A stretch of DNA of 64,000 nt from Gnetum montanum. Its lineage: Eukaryota > Streptophyta > Gnetopsida > Gnetales > Gnetaceae. The stretch is taken from contig MNCI01015499.1 of assembly GCA_015680685.1 (NCBI GenBank), positions 569,503 through 633,502 of the forward strand. The letters are read 5' to 3'. The first letter of the stretch is position 1; each line of letters opens with the position of its first letter. This document shows positions 35,809-45,540 of this stretch, piece after piece. The notes below the pieces were generated by a model. It worked only from the letters and a program-made list of their open reading frames with translations. It ran no database searches and had not been told where the DNA came from. The position numbers and the translations under genes are program-made.

Positions 35809-35930
35809 GGCCCGGTAAGGCCTTAAACTGCCACAGACACCCATGACAGCCCGGTATGGCCTTAAACTGCCATGACGGCCCGGTAAGGCCTTAAACTACC
35901 ATGCGTCCCGGTGTGATGATAAACCACCAC
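35809..35930 (+). repeat. Hairpin-AAACT array before RT (element II)
   Basis: Three units ggcccggtaaggcc-ttaaact(g/a)cc (the middle one with one stem change) and a fourth diverged unit gtcccggtgtgatgataaacc. The flanks 35570-35808 and 35931-36030 are AT-rich and hold no gene. Confidence 0.78.
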
Positions 35931-36030
35931 TATGCATATACACATGATTTACGTTGCCAATGAACATGAAACAACACCTATTAGCTCATTCTACCCCTGT
36001 TAGCTCATTCTGCCCTCTATTTATTGGCAG

Positions 36031-37581
36031 GAACAAGCCCGATGGATTGTCAGCATTTATCTACACCATTGATCATCGATGGACCATATGGAAAAATCAT
36101 AAGAGAAATCGACATAAACGCTATCATCCTAGATACATCAACGGAAGACACACTCATAGCCTCAACGCAACAAACGTTAGATAACTACAAAGGTATGACC
36201 AAACCCCTTGACATAGAAGCCAAAAATATCACTGAAGACCCCTTGACTGAAACCCCATCGTTATGCATGATGGTGAAATCAAAATATTAAAATTGAGTAC
36301 ATTACTACAACCTCAACTGGCCAAAGACATACAAGATGTGCTTTGAAACAACATGAAAGCATTTGCTTGGTCATACACCGACATGCCTGGGTTAGATCCT
36401 TGAATCGTCCAGCACAACATTATCCTTGATCCAAAATTGAGGCCGGTAAAACAAAAGGCATGAAAGGTTAAACCTGAGGTAGCATTGGCAGTTCACAATG
36501 AGATCACCAAACTTTACCAGGCTGGTTTCATTCAGGCTATTGATTATGCCAATTGGGTATCCAACATGGTCATTGTCCCGAAAAAGAACGGAAGTATTCG
36601 CTTATGCATTGACTTCCGGGATCTCAATGTTGCAACCATAAAAGATGATTTTTCCCTACCTAGCATTGATCAACTTGTTGACTCAACCACTGGGCACGCC
36701 CTATTATCTTTTATGGATGGCTTCTCGGGGTATAACCAAATATGCATTAACCCAAAGCATCAGCTCCGAACTACCTTTATGACGCCATGGGAAACCTTTT
36801 GTTACACAATGATGCCCTTTGGTCTCAAGAATGCTGGGGCCACATATCAAAGGGCCATGACATTCATTTTTAGCGATTACATGCTACACTCATTCAATGA
36901 CTATGTGGATGATATCGTGGTTAAATCAAAGACATCAGGACAACATGTACAAGACCTTGACCTAGTACTAAAATGTTGTTTAAAATATGAGCTGAGACTT
37001 AACCCAAAGAAATGTGTCTTCGGAGTCAAGACATGCAAAATGCTTGGATTCATAACCTCGGAAGCAGGGATACGAGTAGACCCTGATAAAGTTAAGGCAA
37101 TAACAAACTTGAAACCACCTAACAACTTTACTAAACTCTGAGGTCTACAAGGTAGATTACAGTTTATCAAGCATTTCATAGAAAAACTAACGGATAAGTT
37201 GAAACCTATGAACCACTTGCTACGTAAGAATGTCCATTTTGAATGGACTCCACAGTGCCAGGAAGCATTTGACAATATTAAAACAACACTAGTTTAACTA
37301 CCCACAGTTTACCCACCTCAAAATGATAAACCATTTTACATCTACCTTGCCACTTCGAACTCATCCATTACGTCCATGCTTTGCAAAAAACGAGATGACG
37401 GAACTGAAGTCCCTGTCTATTACTTAAGCCATGCATTAGTTGCTCATGAAAAGAAGTATAACGAGGTGGAGAGGTCATGTTTAGCCCTAACCTTTTCCTT
37501 AAAGAAATGGCGACATTACCTCTTCTGTAACCAAGTAAACATAATTTGCAAGGATAATGTGCTCAGGGCCATCACGGGAAA
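36031..37581 (+). pseudogene. Element II reverse transcriptase and RNase H
   Basis: A splice-acceptor-like TTTATTGGCAG ends at 36030. The pre-RT segment follows (PMDCQHLSTPLIIDGPYGKI). RT blocks in order are GSIRLCIDFRDLN, LLSFMDGFSGYNQI, FCYTMMPFGLKNAGATYQRA, YVDDIVVKSK (catalytic YVDD, 36903-36914) and KMLGFITSEAGIRVDPDKV. RNase H follows with FYIYLATSNSSITSMLC, VYYLSHAL and CLALTFSLKKWRHYLF. Stops lie around 36295, 36345, 36400, 36465, 37140 and 37296. A single n at 37582 cuts the end. The enzyme copies element RNA into DNA and removes the RNA strand. Confidence 0.87.
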
Positions 37582-37582
37582 N
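37582..37582. other. Single n marking a collapsed gap
   Basis: At this base the reading passes from the end of RNase H (NVLRAITG) directly to the middle of the archaeal RNase H. Elements I and III have about 370-400 bp more between these points, so the single n hides missing sequence. Confidence 0.8.
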
Positions 37583-37790
37583 ACACTAGCTTTAGACATC
37601 ACACGACTTGTGGTCAGGGGAGACTCACAATTGGTCTTAAACCAAGTCACAAACATTTATACATGCAAAGCGCAACATTTACAACCATACTGTGACTTAG
37701 CCAAACATTTAATGAAACGATTCGAAAACATGGATGTGCAATATGTCTCCAGAAACGACAATACCATCGCAGACGCACTATCTCCAGAAA
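37583..37790 (+). pseudogene. Element II archaeal-type RNase H, C-terminal half
   Basis: Only the blocks VRGDSQLVLNQV and SRNDNTIADAL remain; the FDGAS and NNIAEYEGL blocks are lost at the single n. After ADAL the sequence leaves the family and repeats tctccagaaacga, seen 35 bp earlier (37746-37758 and 37781-37793). Confidence 0.78.
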
Positions 37791-37939
37791 CGATTCATAA
37801 AAATATCCCCTGACATATTCCATACACTGCCAAGCTCCATAATCAACTGTGCGAAACCCATAACTGATACGCTCGATACATTGCCAATTGCATCTGTTAG
37901 TACAACACACGTGATAGAATGGTATGATGACATAAAAGA

Positions 37940-39158
37940 GTACCTTCTAGGTAGTGAAACACCGCAACACTTAACGAATGCACAAAAAGACGTGGTACGA
38001 AAGCATTCTAAGCAATATGCACTGGTAGAAGACACCTTGTGTCATCGATCCTACGAAGGCATATTGCTAACGTGTGTTAGTAGCGCTGATACCCAAACCA
38101 TCATTGAGCAAGTACATGATGGACTATGCGGAGGACACATAGCACCAAAAGCAATGGCCACGAAAATAAGAAGCTTAGGCTATTATTGGCCACATATGGA
38201 GTATGATTGCCTCTCCAAGGCTAAAACATGCAATACCTGTCAAAAACATAGCAATCTGATCCATGTCCCACCAAATGAGTTGCATACGGCGCAAATCACG
38301 TGGCCCTTTCAAAAGTGGGGGTTAGACCTTATCAGACCAATAACACCCTCATCTTCTGCAGGGCATAGTTTCATCATAACCGCGACAGAGTATTTCACAA
38401 AGTGGGTAGAAGCTGTTCCCCTTTGAAAGACCACATCTAAACATGTATGAGACTTCATTCTTGAAAACATTATGACTCGTTTTGGTATCCCCATGACCAT
38501 TATCACTGATAATGGGCCACAATTCAACAGTACCGAAACCAAAACTTTCTGTGAAAGTCTGGGGATCAAAAACTCATTTTCATCCCCTTACTACCCTCAG
38601 AGCAATGGGCAAGTAGAGGCCACAAACAAAACCATCATTACAATACTTAAAAAGATGCTTACCCAAAGCAAGAGAAGATGGCACGAATAGTTGGTATACG
38701 CATTGTGGGCATATCACACTACACATCGAACTTCAACAGGTAAAACGCCATATAGTCTTGTTTATGGTTCAGAAGCTGTTTTACCTCTGGAATTATAGGT
38801 ACCATCTTTAAGGATCACACTTTCTGGACTCCTCAATGAAGGGCAAAATAATGACTTGCGCATCATTGACCTAGACTCGGTGGAGGAGGAACGCATACGT
38901 GCACTCGATCAGATTGAATGGTACCAAGAACAACAATGGCAGTGCCATCGGCACGACATTCATAAGCACCCCATCAAAGAAGGTGATCTTGTACTTAAGG
39001 CCATTCGGGAACACCCAGACAAATTCTCAGCCAATTGGGAAGGGCTCTACTTGGTCACCAAAGCATACGACAACGGAGCATTCAAGTTAGCTGATATGAA
39101 AGGGCATGAGCTTGCAAATCTGACCAATCACTTGTTCTTGAAACCGTTCCATATTTGA
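37940..39158 (+). pseudogene. Element II integrase
   Basis: HHCC zinc module (VHDGLCGGH at about 38112; CNTCQKH at about 38229). Core: WGLDLIRPITPSSSAGHSF (first D), TDNGPQF (second D, about 38505) and SNGQVEATNK (E, about 38613). C-terminal region: LDSVEEERIRALDQIEWYQE and FSANWEGLYLV (GPY/F-like, with GLY). It ends LFLKPFHI with TGA at 39156-39158. Stops at about 38424, 38448, 38688 and 38797 break the frame. The DDE residues are all present. Confidence 0.87.
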
Positions 39159-39179
39159 GTACAGGCTCAGCTACGTGGG

Positions 39180-39587
39180 AGTCCTAGCATCATGACTATA
39201 AACTGATACCACAGCTAGTCCTGGCATCATGACCATAAAAAGATACCACAGTTGGTCCTGGAATCATGACGGTAAACTGATACCATAGAATAGTCCTGGA
39301 ATCATGACTTAAAACTGATACCACAGCTTGTCCTAGCATCACGACGATAAACTGATATCACACAATGTCTGCAATGACAATAAACTAGCACCCGTCCGGT
39401 ATAACGGTAAACTGCCCCAGTCCCACTCGCCGGAGTCTGCTAAGACTATAAACTAGTTTGCCTCTTCACGGTCCGCCAAGACTAGAAACTGGCAACGTAC
39501 CATCCACGACGACGCTAAATGGGCAATGTCCAACTGGTCATGACATAAAACTAACCCATGATAGTCTGCTAAGACTATAAACTAGCA
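39180..39587 (+). repeat. Hairpin-AAACT array after integrase (element II)
   Basis: Five ~37-bp units (gtcctggcatcatgac then -taaactgataccacag), then singles with stems AGTCT/AGACT, GTC/GAC and GT/AC before AAACT(A/G). The element I and III counterparts are 17284-17652 and 50073-50441. Confidence 0.78.
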
Positions 39588-40622
39588 ATTTCATCTCCGG
39601 TTCCTCAATCAGCGGCTGCATTCAAACTTCATCAGAATCGCTGCATCACTCGCCAATTGGCTGATCCTAACGCCATTGCTGCTATTCATATACTGTGCCT
39701 AAAATCTTATCTGGCACCTTTGTTTCATCAGTAGCTATTTAAGTCTAAGCTCGCTTACTCACTTATGGTTTTCTTGTCTCCTTGGAATTGTGGTTGCAGG
39801 ATGACACTCAGAGGTGTTCGCATAAGAATGCACTTCATCATAAGCAGCAAGGTGAGACATTGTTCACAGTGCATGTGACAAGACTAAATCAAACCATTCA
39901 CTAGTACATCCCCCATTTCATATCCCTCAACACCTTATACTTGGTTACATCCCGAACACATCTAGTACAGCCCAAAACATCGAACATACCATTGCATATC
40001 GCACCATTTTTAAGTAGTCGCAACACACAACATAACACTTGAGCATGAGTACAAGATCAAAACAAAGCTCTTCACAAAAAAAACATCGTCCCTTCCCACA
40101 TAAAACACAAGAAGGGACGACAGTTGCCTCAAAAGTAAATGCTCATGTATAAAATAATCAAGAAACATCTTGTTGCATGGCTTTGGCTCTCTGCCAATAG
40201 GTTTCCCCTTAAACACTAAGCAAGGGTCCTGTTCCTTCAAAGAATGCAACACATCATCACGTGGCTTTGGTTTTGTCAACAAATCCTCTTGGATATTAAC
40301 TAAGAGTCTTGTTCCGCCAAAGGATGCACATCTCATGTCTTGATTCCGAGTCTGCTAAACAATGCCTATTGACAAGGATCAGCATGACCCGCATACACAC
40401 CAGAACACCCCTTTCGCTATGCATAACCTTGATTCCTCCTAAATCCCCATAGTTTTCCTTTTCCTATCAAATAAAAATTCCATTTTCCACAATCTCACGT
40501 ACTACTGAACACGGTGTAATGATGTCTAGTCAGGTGGAAAACGACAAAGTCTCTATCGAGTTTGCTTGTAGTGTTTTGCACTTCTTTGTCAACGCTTCTC
40601 GGGTTGATTCCTCCAAGCGTCA
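39588..40622 (+). other. Element II 3' noncoding region with 84-bp two-copy repeat
   Basis: No gene is supportable. An ~84-bp unit occurs twice (from 40178 and from 40262), sharing tggctttgg, gtc-tgttcc and caaag-atgca. A 6-bp stem ACGCTT/AAGCGT lies just before the polypurine tract (about 40588-40620). Confidence 0.6.
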
Positions 40623-40637
40623 ATAAAGAGGGGCCAA
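40623..40637 (+). other. Polypurine tract of element II
   Basis: aataaagaggggcca(a) directly before the TG of the 3' LTR at 40638; conserved in elements I and III. Confidence 0.8.
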
Positions 40638-42022
40638 TGAAACACCACAAAATTTCGAGCTTAGTACTTCTCCAATAGGAATCGGGCTAACTCATGATAT
40701 TCCTCAGCATGACTAAAGCTCGATGGCTCCACAGATAGCTTCAAGCGGAGTCAAACTCAACAAGGAGCAATTCCATGGGACCCACTGACAACCACGATAA
40801 CATCTGCTATCAGAAATGATAACTTTGGAGCTCAACATACCTAGTTTTCAATAGGTATATGTTTTCAGCGTATACGCCTAGCGTATATGCCCAAGTTTAC
40901 ATCACAGTATATACGCCCAGCGTATACACCTAGCGTACACATCCCTAGCGTATACACCCGACATGAANCACATCAAGCATTATGGAGTTTGTACGCTGAA
41001 TATGTACATCTTGTACGTCCAGCTTATACGTCTAGTAGACACAACGTATACGCCTGGCATCCACAGCTTATACACCTAACGTATACGCCCAGCAGACATC
41101 CATAGCGTATACACCCAGCAGTTATAGCGTATACGGCTAGCATGTACAAAGTCTACAACGAGTGTCAACCGAGCTGAACATCTACAGGAAGCATATTCAG
41201 GGCAGCTGAATTCAAATCTGGAGAATGAGTGACTTCTTCCGTTCTGATCAAGTCTATACGCCGAGGTCACATATCTAGCGTGTATATGCTGGCGTACAAC
41301 AATTTACGTTGGCATATAGCAGTACACATTGGCGTATAGCACACTGTATACTTGTAAATTCTATTCTTTCACACCCGGTCAATGCGCCATGTGTCACCCA
41401 ACCCGAGTCTAAAGTCTAAACCTGTATAAAAACCCTAATTTTTCATTAGAATGAGGTTGGCAATTTTGAGCAAACCAAAGAGAAAAATAGACACGCTAAG
41501 AACTAGAGCAAAGAACCTTGTACGTTGGACCTCAACCCTATACACTGAGCATACAGCCTCTACGCTATGCCTACAGTTTGAACCAGCACACTGTCATCTC
41601 TGCATCCACTGGGGCTATTCGTCCGCCTTGTGTGAAAGCGACAACTACGTTAGACCAGTGCATTGTAACTCTCACTTTGCAATAATATTGCTACATTTTC
41701 TTCCTAAAATCGGTTACAGCTTTTTGTTAATTGTTGCATGTTTACTGTTTACGCCTTAGTACGTTTATGCTCTGTTTACACCAGTTATGCTATTTATGTT
41801 TTGTTTTACATCTGTTACGTTGTTCACATATAACCCAGCGTATAGCACCTCGGTGTACGTTTGGGGAAATCCTTGCCTGAGCCGCGTGCGGACCACTCAA
41901 GGTACTCTACCTTCGTTAATTCCAGCTTGCCCTCAAGTGAAGGTAGGGTCTTTTATGCGTGTCCGGAGATCTCCCAGTTTCTGTTTCCTTCTAGCCAGAG
42001 ATCGATGATTTCGGACGGTGCA
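40638..42022 (+). mobile_element. 3' LTR of element II
   Basis: Collinear with 23897-25444. It is 163 bp shorter mainly because about 110 bp (24260-24370 in the 5' LTR) is missing at the single n at 40968. It ends ...GACGGTGCA before the right target copy caatg. Confidence 0.87.
40968..40968. other. Single n marking a collapsed gap in the LTR
   Basis: Sequence jumps from gacatgaa to cacatcaagcattatgg; in the 5' LTR these points are separated by about 110 bp. Confidence 0.75.
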
Positions 42023-43575
42023 CAATGGACTTAATAATTGAGGAGGAAGAGGTCGGAAAAGATTAGGTGGAAGTGACGGAAGAGTTGGCGGAAGATACCA
42101 CGGAGATGGAACTGGTCGATGACCGAGATGATGTTGATGAAATGTTTAGTAGCTTCCTTAAGGGGAGATTGGACCTTGGTGACCCTTCAAACCAGGAAAG
42201 GGATAGAGAACATGATACATTCTCCTTTTTTTTATTGCGTTGCCTTGTGAATCATTATTTTCATTATGTGGTTTTAGCTTTATGTTTTTTGTATCACTTC
42301 CAGATGAAGATATTGAGACTAGAACGATTCCTACCATGCGGTTAGAAGTGCCCATGAAAGTGGCTCCCCCTGAAATGACCACGGAGGCTAGTCCATCTCG
42401 TACTCATGAACCATTTACTTGGACCGAGATACCAAGTAAAATGGATTTCGTGACCAGTATTGTCGACGAGGTGGTCGAACGCATTCAGCAAGCCCACCTT
42501 GAAATAGGTACATGTGTCTCAAGTTTTTTGCAGCCTTTGAGTTTCACACTCTTTTTGCCATCTAAGATTTAATGCCTATTCTTTTCGTGTGCGTAGGAGC
42601 CAAGTTGAAGTGGGATCTGTATGAGACTATTAGTATTGAAACCTTGCCTGCACTACCACCAGAAGTTGAACAGATACCAAGGCCGGTCTATGACGAGGTG
42701 GCAGAAGGTCTTGTGCATAATGCTAAATCACTTTGGACCTGTAGGCATTCCATTGAACAGCTATGGTTGCAAATCCAGGCAAAGGAAAAAGAGGTTTCCG
42801 AGTTATTAGCTGAACGTGATGATCTCAAGGCTCGTTATGAGTTTTCCTCGGCTAGACTAATAGGTGATCGTTCTTGGTGAACTTCCGAGATCACTTATAC
42901 TAGATATTGGAACTTGCTAATTCACCATGCATCATTAACTCGGAAACTAGCAGAGCATAAGGCCCAGATAGATCTACCGAACCTCAAGTACCAGGATTGG
43001 AAGGCTTTCATTTCCAAGGTGCGTAAGTGGTCAAGATGAGAAGAACCACAAGCATCATTACAAGAAATCATTGAAGGAAGTATCCATAGAAAAGCGTCAG
43101 CTTGAAATGTTCGTAGAGGGTCTGGGTCTACGTTCTGCATTTGATACCTTTACTAAGAATACAACTGTTGAGATGGAATCACCCACAAGGGTAATTACGA
43201 CTGCTTTTGGGGAGGTCACTGTGGGTGAATTCCCCTTGAAACTTCCTACATGGTTGGCGGTTGACAAGGGGGAAGCCTTGGCGAATGTTGATCTAGGCCT
43301 CGATGGGATTGATTGGGCTAGCATCTCAAAGGAGGAAATTCTCCATCAGTTGGAATTCAGTTTAGGGGGGTCTCCTATGGTAAGTATTTTGTTGTTATTA
43401 ATTTTTTTCATTGAGTAATGTTTGGGAGTTTTCTCTTTGTTCTTGTGTTGATTGTTTCTTTTGCGCTTTATAGGGTCAAGGCGACGACGAGGTTCAAGAA
43501 GGTGGCCCCAGCAGAGTGGGGACCCATGGTGCCGTCAGGTCTGAAGGGGACAACCCTCCCACCCCTGATGTTTAA

Positions 43576-44164
43576 TTTTGACTTTGAAACCATCCCAGCT
43601 CATATGTTAACATGAATCGTAAATTGAATGTTTTGCTTTGAGTTGTATTGCACTGATGAATGGAATCAATTAACCGTTGTACTTGTTTAACTGTATATCA
43701 CTACATGTATGTATATTTCCATATTTTTTTTGTTGTGAATTTTGAGTTTACATGTAAACATGATGGGCAACATAAAATCTTTTGGTTTCTTTTGTTGTTT
43801 AAGTGCAATACACGGAGTGGGAATGCAAGTAGGAATGTAATTATAATCAAAGGATAATTGTCAAAAGGAAAATGTGAAGAAAAAACTGAATATAAGCATA
43901 AATTCAAACAATGAACTTGAATTTGTGAGAAAAACAAAGTGTAAGAAGATGGATTAGTTTAACGCCATTTCGGGCCCCATGCACTAGTTTAAGGCCATTT
44001 TGGGCCATGTGTAAACAAGGGAAGTTTCAGGTGACGCTGGTGAATTTCTTGGTACACTGACCATTTCTGATCGTGGATAGTTTTATGTCATTGTGGGCAT
44101 GATAGTTTAACATCGTTTCTTAATTTGGATGTAGTTTAACATCGTTTTAGACTTTGGATGTCGT
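43576..44164 (-). repeat. Element I spacer with hairpin-AAACT array (43955-44154)
   Basis: 43576-43954 is the 3' flank of the antisense gene, AT-rich without genes. From 43955 units appear on the minus strand with GGCC/GGCC-like, GTC/GAC-like and AAC/GTT-like stems before TTAAACTA. It is the boundary between protease and the antisense gene. Confidence 0.72.
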
Positions 44165-45540
44165 TTATTGGTTTAGTAATTTTTTGATTTTCCTCATTTT
44201 AACATTAGGAGTAGCGTTAACGGGTATGATTCTATATTCAGCATCTCCTTCGCTGATCACGTTGAACGGTAATTCATCCCAAGGGACGTCTGGTGGAACA
44301 ATTCCCACGTTGGTGCTTTCCGGCGCTTCTGCATGTATTGTGGTTTCTAAGTGATGTTATATATGTACGATTTCAGGCCCGAGTATTTCTGTGTTGGGTA
44401 AATTTTCCTTTGTGCATATTTGTTGTTCATTTGTACCATCTTGTTTAGCTTCTTTGAACTTAACCTCTGAGCCTTGGTCTATATCTGTATGTGATGAGAT
44501 GGTAGGTGTAGCAGCCTCCTCATGTATAATGATTTCGCCACCTTCATAAGGCAAGTGAATCACTTAGTGTATGGGGGAAGAGACTACTTTCAGTTGGGCT
44601 AACTAGGGCCTTTCCAATATTAGATTGAACCCTGGCATTTCATCGATGACCACAAAGTCAGCAGATGTGGGGAATTGATCCCCTGCTATAAAGTCCAAAG
44701 TCACAGTGCCTTTCACTACTACGCGTGATCCACTGAATGATTTCAAACACGTGGTGGTAGTTGGTCTAATTAGCTTCGTAAGCCCCAATTGTTCGATGAT
44801 GGGATATGGCACTACGTTTGTAGTGGATCCATCATCTACATGCACTTTATGTATCTTGAATTGAATTATTCGTATCGTTATGAACATAGGTGCGGTTGTC
44901 ACCTCTCCCGTTTTCTCATCCACTTTGATGTTGTCATTGTGGAAACCTAATGGCTTAGGAGTTGATCCTTGAGGCGAGTACATTACCGCATGAATTGAAG
45001 GTTCATTTGGAGGCAAGTCTTCGCTTACTGGGATGGAAGTCAACGTGCGCACTAGGGCTTCACGATGGGTTTGAGAGGTTAACACTAGGTTGTATAAACT
45101 TAATGAAGTGTTTTTTTGTTTGAGAGCCTGCGTGACCTGTGTTAGAGCTGTTGCTAAATCTTTACTATTGGGTGTATGTTTGTCGATAGTCATTTGGTCC
45201 ATAGGGCCCAACAGTTTTATCTAATGCGTAGTTGGTTTATCATTTTTATCTACAACTGTTGATCTAGATGTATCATGCTTTCCAGATGATTCAACCTCGT
45301 AGCTTGTGTTGGGTTTATTGTTAGGTGATGTCATGGGTATTGCATTTAGTGGGGTAGGTTTGGGAGGTCCTAAGTCTAGTTGTTGGCATTCCTTCTCTAG
45401 GCGTTCCCGTGTAAGCTTGTCTGCCAGGTGTTCTCATGTGTGGCATGGGAGTACAGTTGGTTTTGGAACCTCAGGTTGCTTTGGAACCTGTACAACGTAT
45501 GGAGTAGGGCAGGGTTGCGGTTGGACGGTTGCATGCGGTT
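44165..45540 (-). pseudogene. Element I retropepsin domain
   Basis: On the minus strand the segment contains VHVDDGSTTNVVPYPIIEQL (active-site DDGS), VTLDFIAGDQFPTSADFVVI and FNLILERPW (R of GRPW kept, G changed to E). Upstream is TQVTQALKQKNTSLSLYNLV. It ends with TAA at 44167-44165. Several stops separate open stretches at 45211-44603 and 44563-44357. Confidence 0.82.

Larger units (their letters stand above)
23897..42022 (+). mobile_element. Element II: Tat-lineage retrotransposon with both LTRs, nested in element I
   Basis: LTRs at 23897-25444 and 40638-42022 bound 18.1 kb. Order on the plus strand: leader, gag, protease, hairpin-AAACT array, antisense gene (minus), promoter, array, RT-RNase H, archaeal RNase H, integrase, array, polypurine tract. 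The right flank is caatg; the left flank taatt matches it at three of five bases. The uninterrupted paralogue in element III (about 57270) reads caatg at this point, which supports a 5-bp target duplication with two later substitutions on the left. By hand count the first 240 bp of the two LTRs differ at about 10%, mainly transitions, so the insertion is not recent. Confidence 0.88.
21147..43575 (+). pseudogene. Antisense FCP1-like gene, element I copy, split by element II
   Basis: Exons by splice signals: 21147-21277, 21801-22250, about 22326-22597, 22689-23740, 23832-23896 resuming 42023-42178, 42304-42507, 42597-43379, 43474-43575. Most introns are GT...AG, and joined phases match the other copies. 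Exon 2 carries the FCP1-like segment (FLLVVELVGVL; FLAFILDRFKVVIWSHLSEQ; YLNNTLFL). Exon 7 is coiled-coil-like (LWLQIQAKEKEVSELLAERD). Damage: stops in exons 1, 2 and 4; exon 3 acceptor CAG changed to CAA, moving the nearest AG by one base; exon 7 two bases shorter than its homologues; and an 18-kb insertion in exon 5. The predicted protein of about 1000 residues is not recognised outside the FCP1-like part. Confidence 0.75.

Noticed and set aside
40010-40336. Minus-strand 108-codon open frame in the element II 3' noncoding region
   Set aside because: Not open in elements I and III and lies over an 84-bp noncoding repeat.
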